64,000 nt of DNA from Chondrilla cf. caribensis. Its lineage: Eukaryota > Porifera > Demospongiae > Chondrillida > Chondrillidae. Both the position numbers and the translations under genes were made by a program. This document shows positions 1 to 13,545 of the stretch, piece after piece. Position 1 is the first letter of the stretch. Every line of letters begins with the position of its first letter. The stretch is from positions 1,502,515 to 1,566,514 of the forward strand of contig OZ026555.1 in assembly GCA_964020155.1 (NCBI GenBank). The letters are read 5' to 3'. The notes below the pieces were generated by a model. It was not told the origin of the DNA, ran no database searches, and worked only from the letters and a program-made list of their open reading frames with translations.

Positions 1-126
1 GTGAAACAGCATGGAGAAACAACAAATGTTAACACTTAACAGGCAGATTAGTAGGGAGGGCATACTAAATACATCGGGATTTCCCCATCTCCATGGTGAC
101 TATAAACTGATACAAACACAAATTAC

Positions 127-1755
127 CTCAAGGATTCCCCAGTCTCCACAATGAACTGTCTCAACATTTGTCTGTTCCCCCATCCGTAAATCCTCACTCC
201 GTTCAATATGTACATCGAGTGGAGATCAAGCACCACCCAGTCCCCCCCAGGACTAGGGGTCATCCAGAAGGTATTCAAGTCACCTGGATGAAGAGGGAGA
301 AAACAGAGGGACAATAGAGGAACACATGGTCAAACCTGTCTGCTGAGACCATTGAAGGATCAGCAACAGCCATTGGCTGCACACCACAGTGGATCAGTAT
401 ATAAGTACTCAATACAGAACAGCAGTCTCAATAGGAATAAGATTAATTCATTTTAATACATAATTTAATAATTTACTATATAATTTATTGTATTAAATGA
501 AATTAAATGTTGATTAATTGAAATTATGAAATGTGCGGAGTACGTATGTACGTGTGGACACCATAGACACATACCCAACACAAGTACATGCAGTACACAT
601 TCAATTAATTGTATTAAATGAAATTAAATGTTGATTAATTGAAATTATGATGTGTGTAGAGTACATATGTACGTGTAGACACCATAGACACGTACTCAAC
701 ACAGGGACATACAGTACATATTCAATTAATTGTATTAAATGAAATTAAATGTTGATTAATTGAAATTATGATGTGCGGAGTACATATGTGTACACCGTAG
801 ATACGTACCCAACACAGGGACATGCACTACACATTCAAAGTACACATACTCACCATCAAGTAGATTGGTACAGGGGTACTTCTCCAGGTTACAGCTACAG
901 TGATCCGAGTTGTTCTTAAGCCAGCTCCTCTTGTTCTTCAAGAGAGGATAGACAACTGCAAGGGAGGTGGGAGAAGTTGAATGCACTGGAGTTAATGTAC
1001 AGGGTACACATGTACAGTACGTACACATGCAAACAATGTACACATCTACACAACATACACATGTACACAATGTACACATCTACACAACATACACATGTAC
1101 ACAAATGCACATGTACATGTACATTATGTACACATGTAAATAATGTCCACATATACACAACATACACATGTACACAATGTGCGTCAACATGTACAGAATG
1201 TAAATATGCCCAAACTTTAGCATTTACATGAATACATCACACCCATGTACACATGTACACATTTACACACGTACGTACACTATGTTACAGTACACAGAGA
1301 CTTACTACCAGCCGCTTCAGCTGAAGAATCAAGATCCTCACAACTCTTCTCCCTTTCAAGGTAAACCTGTCAGGAAGCAGTAGAGGTGAACCAGTGAATC
1401 CAGTGGAACCAATAGTTGACCAGGGACACTCACCTCGGGGATTCTTTTGTCCCAGTTCTTGGATTCTAAACGTCAACAAAACATAAATTAATAAATTAAT
1501 TAGTAATAAATTAGTTCAAAGTAATGCAAATATCAGAAAAGTTGATAAATACATCAATATTTCATAGGAATACTGTAGATTAGAGTATACACAGTACATA
1601 CATACAGGTGTGTGCATTCTCCAACCTTCAAATAACAGGAGGAATTCTTCCCGCTTGGCTTCTGGTAGCAAGAATGCTATACTTGGTGGTGTCTGTGAGA
1701 ATGAGAACATTCTTAAACAAAGAGTGGGAATATTATGTCTTTCTCCATACATATC

Positions 1756-1818
<63 letters not shown>

Positions 1819-4420
1819 ACACACACATGCGCACGCACACACACGCACACACACAAATACACCCACAAATTCACCCCCCCACACACACACAATTGTTTTA
1901 ACATACGTACCTCTCCTTCACTATTTGTAACGTCCACCATTGCCCCAAACTCTAACAACAGTTTTGCAACCTTCAGTCTAAAGAACCTGACAGACTCATG
2001 TAAAGGATAACTTTGTGTTCTTTCGTCCATCAGGTTTGGATCCATCCCAGCATTGAGGAGGATCTCCACCACTTCACTGCGGCCCGCACGGGCAGCCTCG
2101 ATCAGTGGATGACTTGACTGGAGGACATCAGGAGAGGAATCCACCAACATCGACACTACCTCTGTTAGTCAATAAGACAGAAAAGTATAAGTGAACATAT
2201 GCATGGACAGAACAACAAAATTGGGTGAACAAAAGCTCAATTTTGATGGGGAGAACCACAATATCTGATAGGCAACATCACAATATTTGATGGGCAGAGC
2301 CATAATGTTTGATGGACAAAGCTATAATATTAAATTTTGACAAACAGACCCTCAATATAGGATGGGCAAAACATCAGCATTGGGTGCACAAAACCACATA
2401 TGTACATGGACAGGAATACCATATAAGGAACTACCAGGAGCAACTAGTCACAACTTACAATTGAAAACAATCATCATCAAAATGTAAATAATTACAGTGG
2501 AATCTCACAATTGATACCATCTGTGGGAAAAGTGAAAATGATCTTATTCATAAGGTGGTGTTATTCTGACGGTGAACTGTGCGTAGAGTAATACAGTGTG
2601 GGAATTCCTTGGACTGGGTAATGGTGGTCCTAATCCCCAGGTGGCCTTCGAGTTGGATTCAACTGTATGTACTTGCAGTTACAACAACGCACTACACATC
2701 ACACCGCTGGGCTATGTTCCGACCTCGCTTGTCGAATCTCGCTGCTAGATCCAGAGCGGTGTCTCCGTCTTCGTTTCCAATCATGGGGTCTGCATTGCCT
2801 TGAAGGATTCTAGCGATGGTGAAGAGCTTGCCTGGAATGCAGAACTGACTGGCAAAGTGCAGAGCGGTGGAGCCCTTAGCGTTCCTCTTGTTGACGTCTA
2901 TCCCGTTCTCCACCAGGACTTCCACCACGTCACTCCTGTTCTGCCAAGCAGCCATGTGTAGAGCCGTATTTCTAGAGTTATTGTGTGTGTGTGGGGGTGT
3001 AGGTGGGTGGTGTGTGTATAAGGTAGAAAAGATGAGGAAAGTTTCCAATAGGGATCAGTGGGTACAATAGATTTACCTAACAGAGATCTTACAGTACATT
3101 GGATGTCATAATACTTTGAATGGTCACTGTACAATAGATGTGATATACACAGCACAACACTGTACATTGGATGTCACTGTACATAAGACATCACTGTACA
3201 TTGGATGTCACTGTACATTGGATGTCACTGTACATAAGACATCACTGTACATTGGATGTCACTGTACATTGGATGTCACTGTACATTGGATGTCACTGTA
3301 CATTGGATGTCACTGTACATAAGACATCACTGTACATTGGATGTCACTCCACATTGGATATCCCTGTACATAAGGCATTACTGTACATTGGATGTCACTG
3401 TACATTGGATGTCACTGTACATTGGATACCCCAGTACATACGGCATTACTGTACACAGGGCTTTGTTGTTTGGTGTGTGTGCAACCAACTGGAGCAACAC
3501 ATGCTGACCAACATGACCTGCAGACCTACAGACTGTGACTAAAGTGATTACACACCATAACAACAGGTTCCCATCGTGACACTCCAAAGACCTACACTGT
3601 AACATAACTATTAGCCAATTCGTACAACCGTAGACCCTTAATGTCTTATACAACAAGACTCACATAATCTATGTCGGGAACAACGTGTATGCCTTACGGA
3701 TACACTCACCCTTGATTGTCTTGAACGTTTATATCGGCCGAATACAGGAGTAGAGTGTACACCACGTCCCTGTGGCCGTGAAAGGCGCCCAAAATAAGAG
3801 GCGTACTGCCATTGCCGTCAACACAGTTCACATCCACAGACGAGGCGTGTGATTTCTCCAAAATAACCGAAGAATTCTTGGGTACCTCTCTATCAACGTC
3901 ACCCGTTACACACACTCCATTTTTCTCGTCTTCAGGAGAGACGGTCGCAGAAATCTTCTTCTTCTTAATTCCAAGTAATTTCTACAGTTAGGACCAGTCG
4001 CAAACAAGTAATTCACAATGAAAGCATCGTTATAGCTGGCGTATAACAAACACCGCGCTCCACAAAAGTGCCGGACACTGTATTCAATAACTACGTACGT
4101 ACCGTTGTACCATGGGCTTTTCTATACCATCATCTGAAGCGTATGTACGACAGGTGGGGTGTGGTAGGACGTCTGTACACTTGTTGATGGTAGACTCATT
4201 AATAGTATTAATTGTTCGAAATGAAACACTACACCCCTGGTGAGGGTGAGTGGCCCTTTGGTAGCGGAGCTGTGACATCGCTTGGTATACTCCTACCACG
4301 ACCCCCACCATACGTACCACATGTACACACGAATACAGGAGCAGATTCGACAAACCATACCTCTACTTTCGCTAAATTTCCTTGCTGAGCAGCCTCGAGT
4401 AGCTGACTTTCTTTCCCCAT
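127..4420 (-). CDS. Ankyrin-repeat protein with F5/8C (discoidin-like) domain, 3' part beyond window
   Basis: Nine exons join in phase on the minus strand: 4361-4420, 3710-3981, 2724-2971, 1911-2161, 1626-1692, 1434-1465, 1306-1366, 854-955 and 127-283. The last ends at a GT donor, so the gene continues past the left edge. The ATG at 4420 opens with MGKESQLLEAAQQGN, closely resembling the N-termini of ANKS1 and CASKIN proteins. Exons 2-4 carry about five ankyrin repeats (STPLILGAFHGHRDVV, NTALHMAAWQNRSDVV, STALHFASQ, HPLIEAARAGRSEVV, YPLHESVRF). Exons 5-7 encode a charged linker. Exons 8-9 encode a Cys-containing segment, then NLLDGDLNTFWM and GDWVVLDLHSMYILNGVRIYGW, the typical core of an F5/8 type C fold. 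Ankyrin repeats bind proteins; this intracellular-looking protein is probably a scaffold. Exon phases agree throughout. The small exons 5-7 are the least certain. Confidence 0.78.
485..840. repeat. Tandem repeat, 121-bp unit, about 3 copies
   Basis: An AT-rich block (TATTAAATGAAATTAAATG) followed by a GTACGTGTAGACACC-like block recurs at about 489, 610 and 731. It lies in the intron between the two F5/8C exons of the ankyrin gene. Confidence 0.85.
990..1290. repeat. Degenerate minisatellite of TGTACACAT / CTACACAACATACA units
   Basis: Short CA- and TACA-rich units repeat irregularly in an intron of the ankyrin gene. The open frames across it are repeat artefacts. Confidence 0.7.
1755..1895. 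repeat. (CA)n microsatellite with interruptions
   Basis: A long CA run degenerates into CACGCACA and CCCACAAA variants in the intron between ankyrin exons 4 and 5. Confidence 0.95.
3150..3470. repeat. 17-bp minisatellite, about 17 units
   Basis: The unit GGATGTCACTGTACATT repeats, with a recurrent variant containing CATAAGACAT. It is intronic in the ankyrin gene. Arrays of this kind open all three frames, so overlapping ORFs here are not genes. Confidence 0.92.
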
Positions 4421-6896
4421 CGATATCAGTCTCGGACAGTAGCTGACGTAAAGTTTTAGTGCCTACGGTGAAGTTCTCTCTCAAATCTTGACGAATAGAC
4501 GTCTCTCGGTACGAATAGCTATGCATACACTTGGTTTTACGTGCGGTGCGTGGGAATTTACTTATTATACGGGTTTGTCTGAAATCCGATTATCAGCAAT
4601 GGCCCACATACGTGCCCTCTCGCTGAAGTCAAGTGCACACGGTTACGTCACAAATCATGTGACTATCACGCGAGGTACTGGACTGGAAACAAATACGAAG
4701 CACGATAGACTCACTTTCCCCGTCGTTATAACCAATTTGCTGTTGTAACCAATACAACTACTGTGTGTGTGTGTGGATACATCTATGCTCACAATACATG
4801 CTATTGTAAAGAGACTGTACTTGTACACGAGTAAAGATTGCTGCTGTAAAGAGACCTGACTGTAGTAAAGTAATCATAGTATTACTATACATGTACTGTC
4901 GTACGGGGAATGAACTGTGTTGCAGGCAAGCAAACTGTTATTGAATATTGTGATTGGCTGACAACAACATTCAACAAGTGCATTCCATCAGAAAACTGGC
5001 GTACACACATCTGGCATGACATAATATTATACTGCCATTTTCTGTTTGGCGAAGTTCTGAACTATGTTCACACCTAGTATACATGTACTGTTGCATGGGG
5101 AATGAACTGTTAATAAATTATTGATTATTGTCTGAGATCAACTCGTAAGGTTATGGCCTTACCACTTCTTGAAGTAATCAGCCATTCAGTCATCATTTGA
5201 TCACATTATTTATTATGCCATATAAGGATAGGTAATCACCATCTGATCTCATTATGTCATGCGATGGAAACGTTGCTGCGAAACATGGCATTGTCCTGAC
5301 CCAAGTGGGACTAACTACAAAATCAACTCCTTCCATCACTGACAAACCTCGTTATCCACTTCTTTCCGATTAGTATGTTCATGAGGTTTAATTTTAGCAA
5401 AGGGAGCAGAATTGCTAATATCCTTGCCACCAGTACCTTCAAATTGATTCCTACTGGCCTGATATTGATAAAAATTGATATACACATTTGTAGAAATTGA
5501 TGGAATGAAGATTGAAACGTTATGTCAGTTGAGTATTCAGAAACTTTATAATATTATAATGGCCACAGCTTCATACAATATGAAATTGCTGCATAATCAC
5601 ATTTTCTATGGCAACAGATGCCATAAGTTGAGTAAGAAGGAGTAACTTAAGTAGATAAGTTTACTATTGGCGATTTGCTTCTAAGTGTAGTGAGATTTTG
5701 ATATGGAATGCTAATTTGGGAGAGACTCGTGATTAGATAGCTATAGGGGAAACTGGGTAATTCTTGACCGATTACATAGCAGCTAGTGAAATAGATTGAA
5801 CTGGTCGAAATATATCGCATTTCAATCTGTGTCAATCTATTTCACTGCTACGTGATCGGCCGAGAATTACCCAGTTTCCCCTATGGCACTCTAAATTTCA
5901 CTACAGATGTACCTATTAAATTGGTTTAAGGTCGAACATGTACTTTATGGTGGCCCAACTGAAGAACATGGTGGATCACTGATTTGGCAGGTGGTAGATT
6001 GAACAGATACATGTATACCACAGATATAAGACCTCAAACACCTGAGTGTATATTGTGGCTCACCAGACATAATATGAATTTGACAATGATAGGGGAGACT
6101 ATGAGCAAATTTACATGGCAGTGTGACGTATTAAGCGGTGGAGCATTATTCTGGAATCAATAAATAAATATATACCACTTTCATTGAGTATCAAACGCCA
6201 TTGAATACCGTATTGTATATTGTTGGATGTCGGGATGTCCCTGTTTGAAATATTACAGTGACGTCAATACTGTTTCAGTAGTGTTTAGCTGATCCTGTAG
6301 GAGATGATCATGGCATTTCCCTAGGCCTCCTAAGCATTATTAAATTTTGTATCCTGCATGGTTGGGGGTTAGATCAAAGGAAAAACTGTGTGTACATATA
6401 AGCCTTGTATCCCGGTTGAGGGTTAATTAGATCAAAGGAAAAACTGCATACATAAGCCATGTAGCACAGGTCAGTGATACAGTACAGGTCACCAGACAGG
6501 TTTCATTGTTAGGATTAATTGCATGAGAACAATTAAGGCAGGAAATTAGTAAAACACATTTCTATTGCATATAATATGTATTGAACTATGCGCGTGCATA
6601 TACAATACATATTGCAGTACAAATTCTCTACCAATCACCACACCAGGATATAACTATTACATATAATAGGTGTGTGGTTGATATATGACATTGACATAAC
6701 AGTGGAATGTGCTATAATATTATGTACACAATACAAGTACAGTAATGATATTCATGTACGTTAATGAGATTCATTGCTAAGGTCACGCACCATTTGCAAT
6801 GGTATTCAATACAGTAATCATTACCACTAATGGGCATACAACAATGTAGCATAAATATGGTGTACAGATATGGTGTGCGTCTTGGGACAATGCTGT
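4421..6896. other. Intergenic region between the ankyrin gene and NDUFA9
   Basis: No exon with supporting family similarity was found. The only structured item is the hairpin MITE at 5743-5885. The first few hundred bases should contain the promoter of the minus-strand ankyrin gene; no core element stands out. Confidence 0.6.
5743..5885. mobile_element. MITE-like long imperfect hairpin
   Basis: The two halves are near-complete inverted repeats. The left half begins ATAGGGGAAACTGGGTAATT and the right half ends with its complement, AATTACCCAGTTTCCCCTAT. The arms pair over most of about 60 bp with small mismatches. This suggests a non-autonomous DNA transposon. Confidence 0.75.
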
Positions 6897-7994
6897 TTAT
6901 GGTCTTCTAGCTGGCTCAAGGTCATCCAAACTCTTGTTATAAGTGTAGAAGTTTCTGTAACGCCTGAGAACAGATATGGCCTTGTCTTCCAGTCGAGATG
7001 GGATCACCCCGAGGTCTTCCAACCCTGGGAGGTCTTCAACATTTTTATCACTGAGATGGAGCTGGGATGAGAAACATCTTGTGACTCTTAGCACAGGCTC
7101 TCTACACTACACTCCTAGTTGCAGGGTATACACTAGATGTGAGCATAAGATACTGTCACTAGTATGGGTGAGATATAACAAAGGAATAAATAAAATTGAC
7201 TGTAGTCTATACCATATTCAATCGTGTATGTATCATGCATTAAATGGAATGTTAACATTCTCATTCAATGCATGATATGTATGCCCTTAGGCACACTCAG
7301 ATGTGGAAAACCTGACTTCATGTGTTAAAAGTCACAAGAGGTAAGATCAAGTGGATGAATGCTAATAACTGACCCAACACACAAACCAGCACTTGTTACT
7401 ATGGTACTACCGGTACTAGCTGACTAAGGATCAGGTAGCTAGGGATCAGGTAGCTAGGGATCAGGTAGCTAGGGATCAGGTAACTAGGGATCAGGTAACT
7501 AGGGATCTGGTAACTAGGGATCAGGTAACTAGGGATCAGGTAACTAGGGATCTGGTAACTAGGGATCAGGTAACTAGGGATCTGGTAACTAGGGATCTGG
7601 TAACTGGGCACAAGTCAATTGGGGATCACGGATGAGTCATGGTCTCATTCAAATATCACCCTTGATGTGAGGTTCTATATCGGCTGAAAGAGCCAACAGC
7701 TACACTACAATAAGCATCAATTACACTGTCAACCTCTGTTACCTCTTATCACCAGTTCTATGCCACACATGTTCATAGTACATACCCTTTTCCAGATATC
7801 TCTTGTCATATATGGAGTGAAGGGGCTTTGTTCCAAAACCCATGCAGCAAATCTGAATTGGAAGTGGAAATAAGTATATTCACATTATATACACTACAAA
7901 TGCAGCAAATTCATTGACACTGCTGACAAGACCCCTTTTCAATCATTGCCATGGTAACGGATGAATCCATTCAAAATTTATGGTTACCTTAGAT

Positions 7995-8062
<68 letters not shown>

Positions 8063-8216
8063 TTACACACTCATACACACACACACACACAATTATAGGT
8101 TTAACCTTCTTCCATGTTAGGAAGGTATTCTTTAGTGCTTTGTACTCACAATAAATAGACCAAGAAACACACCAAACAAAAAATTATTAACAAACGAATG
8201 AACACTTTTGTGGGAA

Positions 8217-8270
<54 letters not shown>

Positions 8271-8271
8271 C

Positions 8272-8318
<47 letters not shown>

Positions 8319-9618
8319 GGAAGGTTTGGTATTTGAACCTCTACATCCCAGCCTATAGGGCTTCATTTTCATGTTCTTGAGATTTTACAAAATCAACATC
8401 AGAATTATGACCACCTCAATCATACCATCTTATCTGGTCCCACAGGTGGCCTGCCTTGTGAGGTTTTACTGAATAACCCTAACACAACCCAAACACTTAT
8501 ATGTGATCACAACAGATGTGTTGCATACAGTCAGGAATAGGGCTGAGTGTGTGATTGCACAAATTGGGCAAAGGTGGTTTGTACGTGTGCATGTGTGCAC
8601 TTCATTCCCACTGCCTGTACAATGCCTCATTGAAGACCACACCATATAAGACGACAAACATACGTACTTCAGTAATGGAACCATTGCTCATTTGCCTAAT
8701 ATGAGCTATGAAATGAGTGCTGCCTGGAAGTACAGTTCACCCTGCTTTGTAAGTGCTAGTTTATATGTATTCCTGGTTAGTACACACTCCTGGTTAGTAC
8801 ACACTCCCCGTTAGCACACACTCCTGGTTATTACACACTCCTAAATAGCAGATACGTCTGGCTAGTACATATTCCTGGTCAGTACACACTCCCCGTTAAT
8901 TAGCGCAAACTCCTGATTAGCACACACTCCTGGTTGGTACACACTCCTGGTTAGTACATACTCCTGGTTAGTACACACTCCTGGTTAGTACACACTCCTG
9001 GTTAGTACATACTCCTGGTTAGTACATACTCCTGGTTAGCACACAATCCTGGTTAGTACACACTCCTGGTTAGTATGTAAACCTGGTAAGTACACACATA
9101 CGGTCAGTGAACACTCCTGCATATTACACACTCCTGGTTAGTACATACTCCTGGTTAGTACACACTCCTGGTTAGTACACACTCCTGGTTAGTACATACT
9201 CCTGGTTAGTACACACTCCTGGTTAGTACACACTCATGGTTAGTACACACTCCTGGTGGATACCATTCATGGTCACTACATACTCAGGGTTAGTATATAC
9301 TACTGGTTAATACATTCACTTGGTCCCTAGCTCATATACACCATGTTAACCAGTATCAGCAGCAAGTATGTATCCCTGGTAAGAAGGAAAGAGTTTGAGA
9401 CACCCTTCAGTGAACTTACACAGCAAGTAGGATTGTGGTGCTACATATGTTGGCTACTACAGGTGGTCTCACGGACTTGCAGTAGGGGTCATGGGAAGTG
9501 TCTGCACATTTTCAGTTACAAAGTTTACAAATCAATCAGATAGACTGCAGATGCACCCAATGTGTGAGCACACACAACACACGTAACGTACATACATCCA
9601 CACACATGCATACATCCA

Positions 9619-9679
<61 letters not shown>

Positions 9680-10678
9680 TACCTTGCCAGTGACTTTGGA
9701 GGTGAATAAGGCCTGAAAGGCCTGTAGGTTACATGGTAGATATAGTTCACAAGATCGTAGAGGACATACTCCTTGGGTCTGTTGGCAAAGCACAATATAC
9801 ACTAAGGACAAGTTAACCATGTATGTAGGTATGTATGTACATCAGGTTAAAGTAGGTAGGATTAAGGAAACTTGCACACTAGGTATGTATAACATGGTGT
9901 ATATACAGTGTCCACATAAACTTACTTGTTATCTTACTATGTTACATTCATACAATGCTTTACATTATGTTCATCACGGCATGCTGCTATACACAGTGCA
10001 ACTTGCTTAGTGAGTACCCTGGTGAGTGCACTCTCCTCATATAGTACACACTCCTGGTTAGTACATACAAGCTTTGTCAACACATTCACCTCACTTGGTC
10101 CTAGCTCATGTACACTATGTCAAACAGTACTGATGGTAAGTACCACTGATAAGAAGTACAGGTTTGGTGTGCCCTTCAAGGTACTCACTAAGCAAGCTGG
10201 ACTGCAAGCATGCATATACATATGTTTGTATGCACATTATTATGTGTTTTATAACATAATATTACATACGTATGTCATACATATGTGCCTATGCAAATAC
10301 ATACATATCTACACATACAGAGCTAGGGAATATTGAAAATTTGTGTGGCTATTAATACGGTATTGAGATATGAGGTCTGAATACTGGGCACATACACAGC
10401 CACAAACACACACACACCAATGCACAAAGGCTTCTGTACATACACATACATAGATGTATCTACATAGAAGGGATAAATATTACACATACATAGGCATGTA
10501 TGTGTGTATGTGTACAAACTACCCAAAGTGGAGTATTTACCCTGTTAGTTCGTATGTCTGTCCTACTGTACTTGAGTCTGTGAGTACACTCACTACTGCC
10601 TTAGCCACATCTACTACCTGTGAAAAAATGAACATACATAACTGTGATTCTGCATATATACTGTGAGTAGGTACAGTG

Positions 10679-10720
<42 letters not shown>

Positions 10721-13377
10721 CGTGCGTGTGTGAGTGTGTGTGTGCGTGCGTGTGCATGCGTGTGTGTGTTCATATATGTACACATATTGTGTACATTAGC
10801 ATTATATGTATGTCCGTATATAGCAGTACATGCATATGTACCTTTACACAAGTCTAGCCGTCTACAAGCACGAACTACCCCACACTCACATAGACTGGCC
10901 GCTTGGTTGTCTCTGCACCTCTCTTCTCCATGGGGAAATAGCCGAAAGGTAGGAGTCGTAGACCTACAACCATGGGAATAATGCACTGCATCATGGCAAC
11001 CGTATCACACAATGCACCCTATCATGGCAACCGTATCACAAAATACACCCTATCATGGCAACCGTATCACACAATGCACCCTATCATGGCAACCGTATCA
11101 CACAATGCACCCTATCATGGCAACCGTATCACAAAATACACCCTATCATGGCAACTGTATCACACAATGCACCCTATCATGGCAACCGTATCACACAACA
11201 CACCCTATCATGGCAACTGTATCACATAATGCACTCTTGTATGGAAACCGTATCACACAATACACCCTATCATGGCAACCGTATCACACAATACACCCTA
11301 TCATGGCAACCGTATCACACAATGCACCCTATCATGGCAACCGTATCACACAATGCACCCTATCATGGCAACTGTATCACATAATGCACTCTTGTATGGA
11401 AACCGTATCACACAATACACCCTATCATGGCAACTCTATCAGACAATGCACCCTATCATGGCAACCGTATCACACAATGCACCCTATCATGACAACTGTA
11501 TCGCATAATGCACTCTTGTATGGAAACCGTATCACACAATACACCCTATCATGGCAACTCTATCAGACAATGCACTCTATCATGGCAACTGTATCACACA
11601 ATACACCCTATCATGGCAACCGTATCACACAATGCACCCTATCATGACAACTGTATTGCATAATGCACTCTTGTATGGAAACCGTATCACACAATACACC
11701 CTATCATGGCAACTCTCTCAGACAATGCACTCTATCATGGCAACCGTATCACACAATACACCCTATCACGGCAACCGTACAACATAATGCACTCTATCAT
11801 GGCAACTGTATCACTTAATGCACTCTTGTATGGAAACCATACAATATAATGCATTCTAGCATGACAACCATTATTAGTGATGTTAATGTAGTGAATGTTT
11901 CACCAATTTGCAATGTTTAGTCCCAACAATTGACTACTTGTCAACCTAAGTGGTACCTACTAATACAAAGTATGCCAGTCAGCTGTAATATCATGAGTAG
12001 ATAAGATAAGAGATTTAAAGATATGATAACACACAAACAAACAAACAAACAAACACACCCACCCACACAAACACATCCACACCCACACACAAACCCACAC
12101 ACCTCTTAGCTCCTAGCATATATAATGCATGACAATATAGTATATATAATACATGGTGATGGATTCTGCCAAGATGATATATTGCATAATACAGTGAATA
12201 CTTGTTAATCTGCCGCAATACATTTTCAAAGAATATAGTGGATTAAGGAGCTTGGCGGATTAATCGTATGTTCATTGGTACTTGTACATTATATTGGTAC
12301 TGGGAAATTGTGGCGGATTAAAAGGTTTGGCAGATGAAGTGGTGGAGGATTAACGAGAATCCACTGTACAGTTTCAAGAATGAACTCATCTTGGAGGTGT
12401 AATTCCTGTTTGATTGCACAGTGAGATAGAGAGGGATGACTTTGTTTAATGTGTAGTATTTTGTAACATTGTAAAGTTTCAGGTGCTGTACCCTCCGTGA
12501 AAGCATGCCCAGGGTAGGTTTCAATGTAACTGGATCACAGACAAGCCCACGCGCATGCTACAGACAACAGATAAAATTTCGGTGCACTTATGTATGTAGT
12601 TCTCAGAAAACACATACTACACATACTGTATGTACTGTGGAACCTGGTTCTTTATCAGTACACTGTGGAGGACTCAGTCAGCACTTCAGTGTAGTCCACA
12701 GGAATAAGCACTTGATGCATTCCACCAAAAATATCGAAAACGTACAGTAATCCCACACTTGATGTACTATAGTCCACAATGTGCATACAGTAACATATAG
12801 TCCAACACTTTTAACACTTCATGTGTAGTTTACACTTAACCCACTGTAGTCCACAGATAACAGTCAAGTTCATCGACAACACTTAACCCACTGTAGTCCA
12901 CAGATAACAGTCAAGTTCATCGACAACACTTAACCCACTGTAGTCCACAGATAACAATCAAGTTCATCGACAACACTTAACCAACTGTAGTCCATAGATA
13001 ACAGTCAAGTTCATCGACAACACTTAACCAACTGTAGTCCACAGATAACACATAGTTTAGTTCACAGACAACACATAACCCACTGTAGTCCATAGATAAC
13101 ACATAGTTTAGTTCACAGACAACACTTAACCCACTGTAGTCCACAGATAACAGTGTAGTTAACAGTTGAAAGAAGTAGAGGACACTTTGTGAAAGTAACA
13201 CCACTTTAGTGCAGTTCAAAGGACCCTGGACTAGTTATAGGATGTGTTCCAGCAATCCTGGTGCAGCTTCAATTATTGTCAAATTTAATAAAGAATTCTT
13301 AACACTTATGACAAAGGTTTTGTTATCTGATTTATACATTGGATGGAACACAGACAGACAGACACACACACGCACAC

Positions 13378-13421
<44 letters not shown>

Positions 13422-13427
13422 ACACAC

Positions 13428-13488
<61 letters not shown>

Positions 13489-13513
13489 CACACACACACT
13501 AACACAGACACAA

Positions 13514-13545
<32 letters not shown>

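Noticed and set aside
7399..7611. SYQIP-repeat ORF on the minus strand
   Set aside because: Translation of the 15-bp minisatellite in an NDUFA9 intron.
11012..11647. 211-codon ORF over the 31-bp array
   Set aside because: The repeat opens all frames and lies within an NDUFA9 intron; no evidence of coding.
10978..11875. CRISPR-like array
   Set aside because: Units are contiguous with no unique spacers; it is an ordinary eukaryotic satellite.
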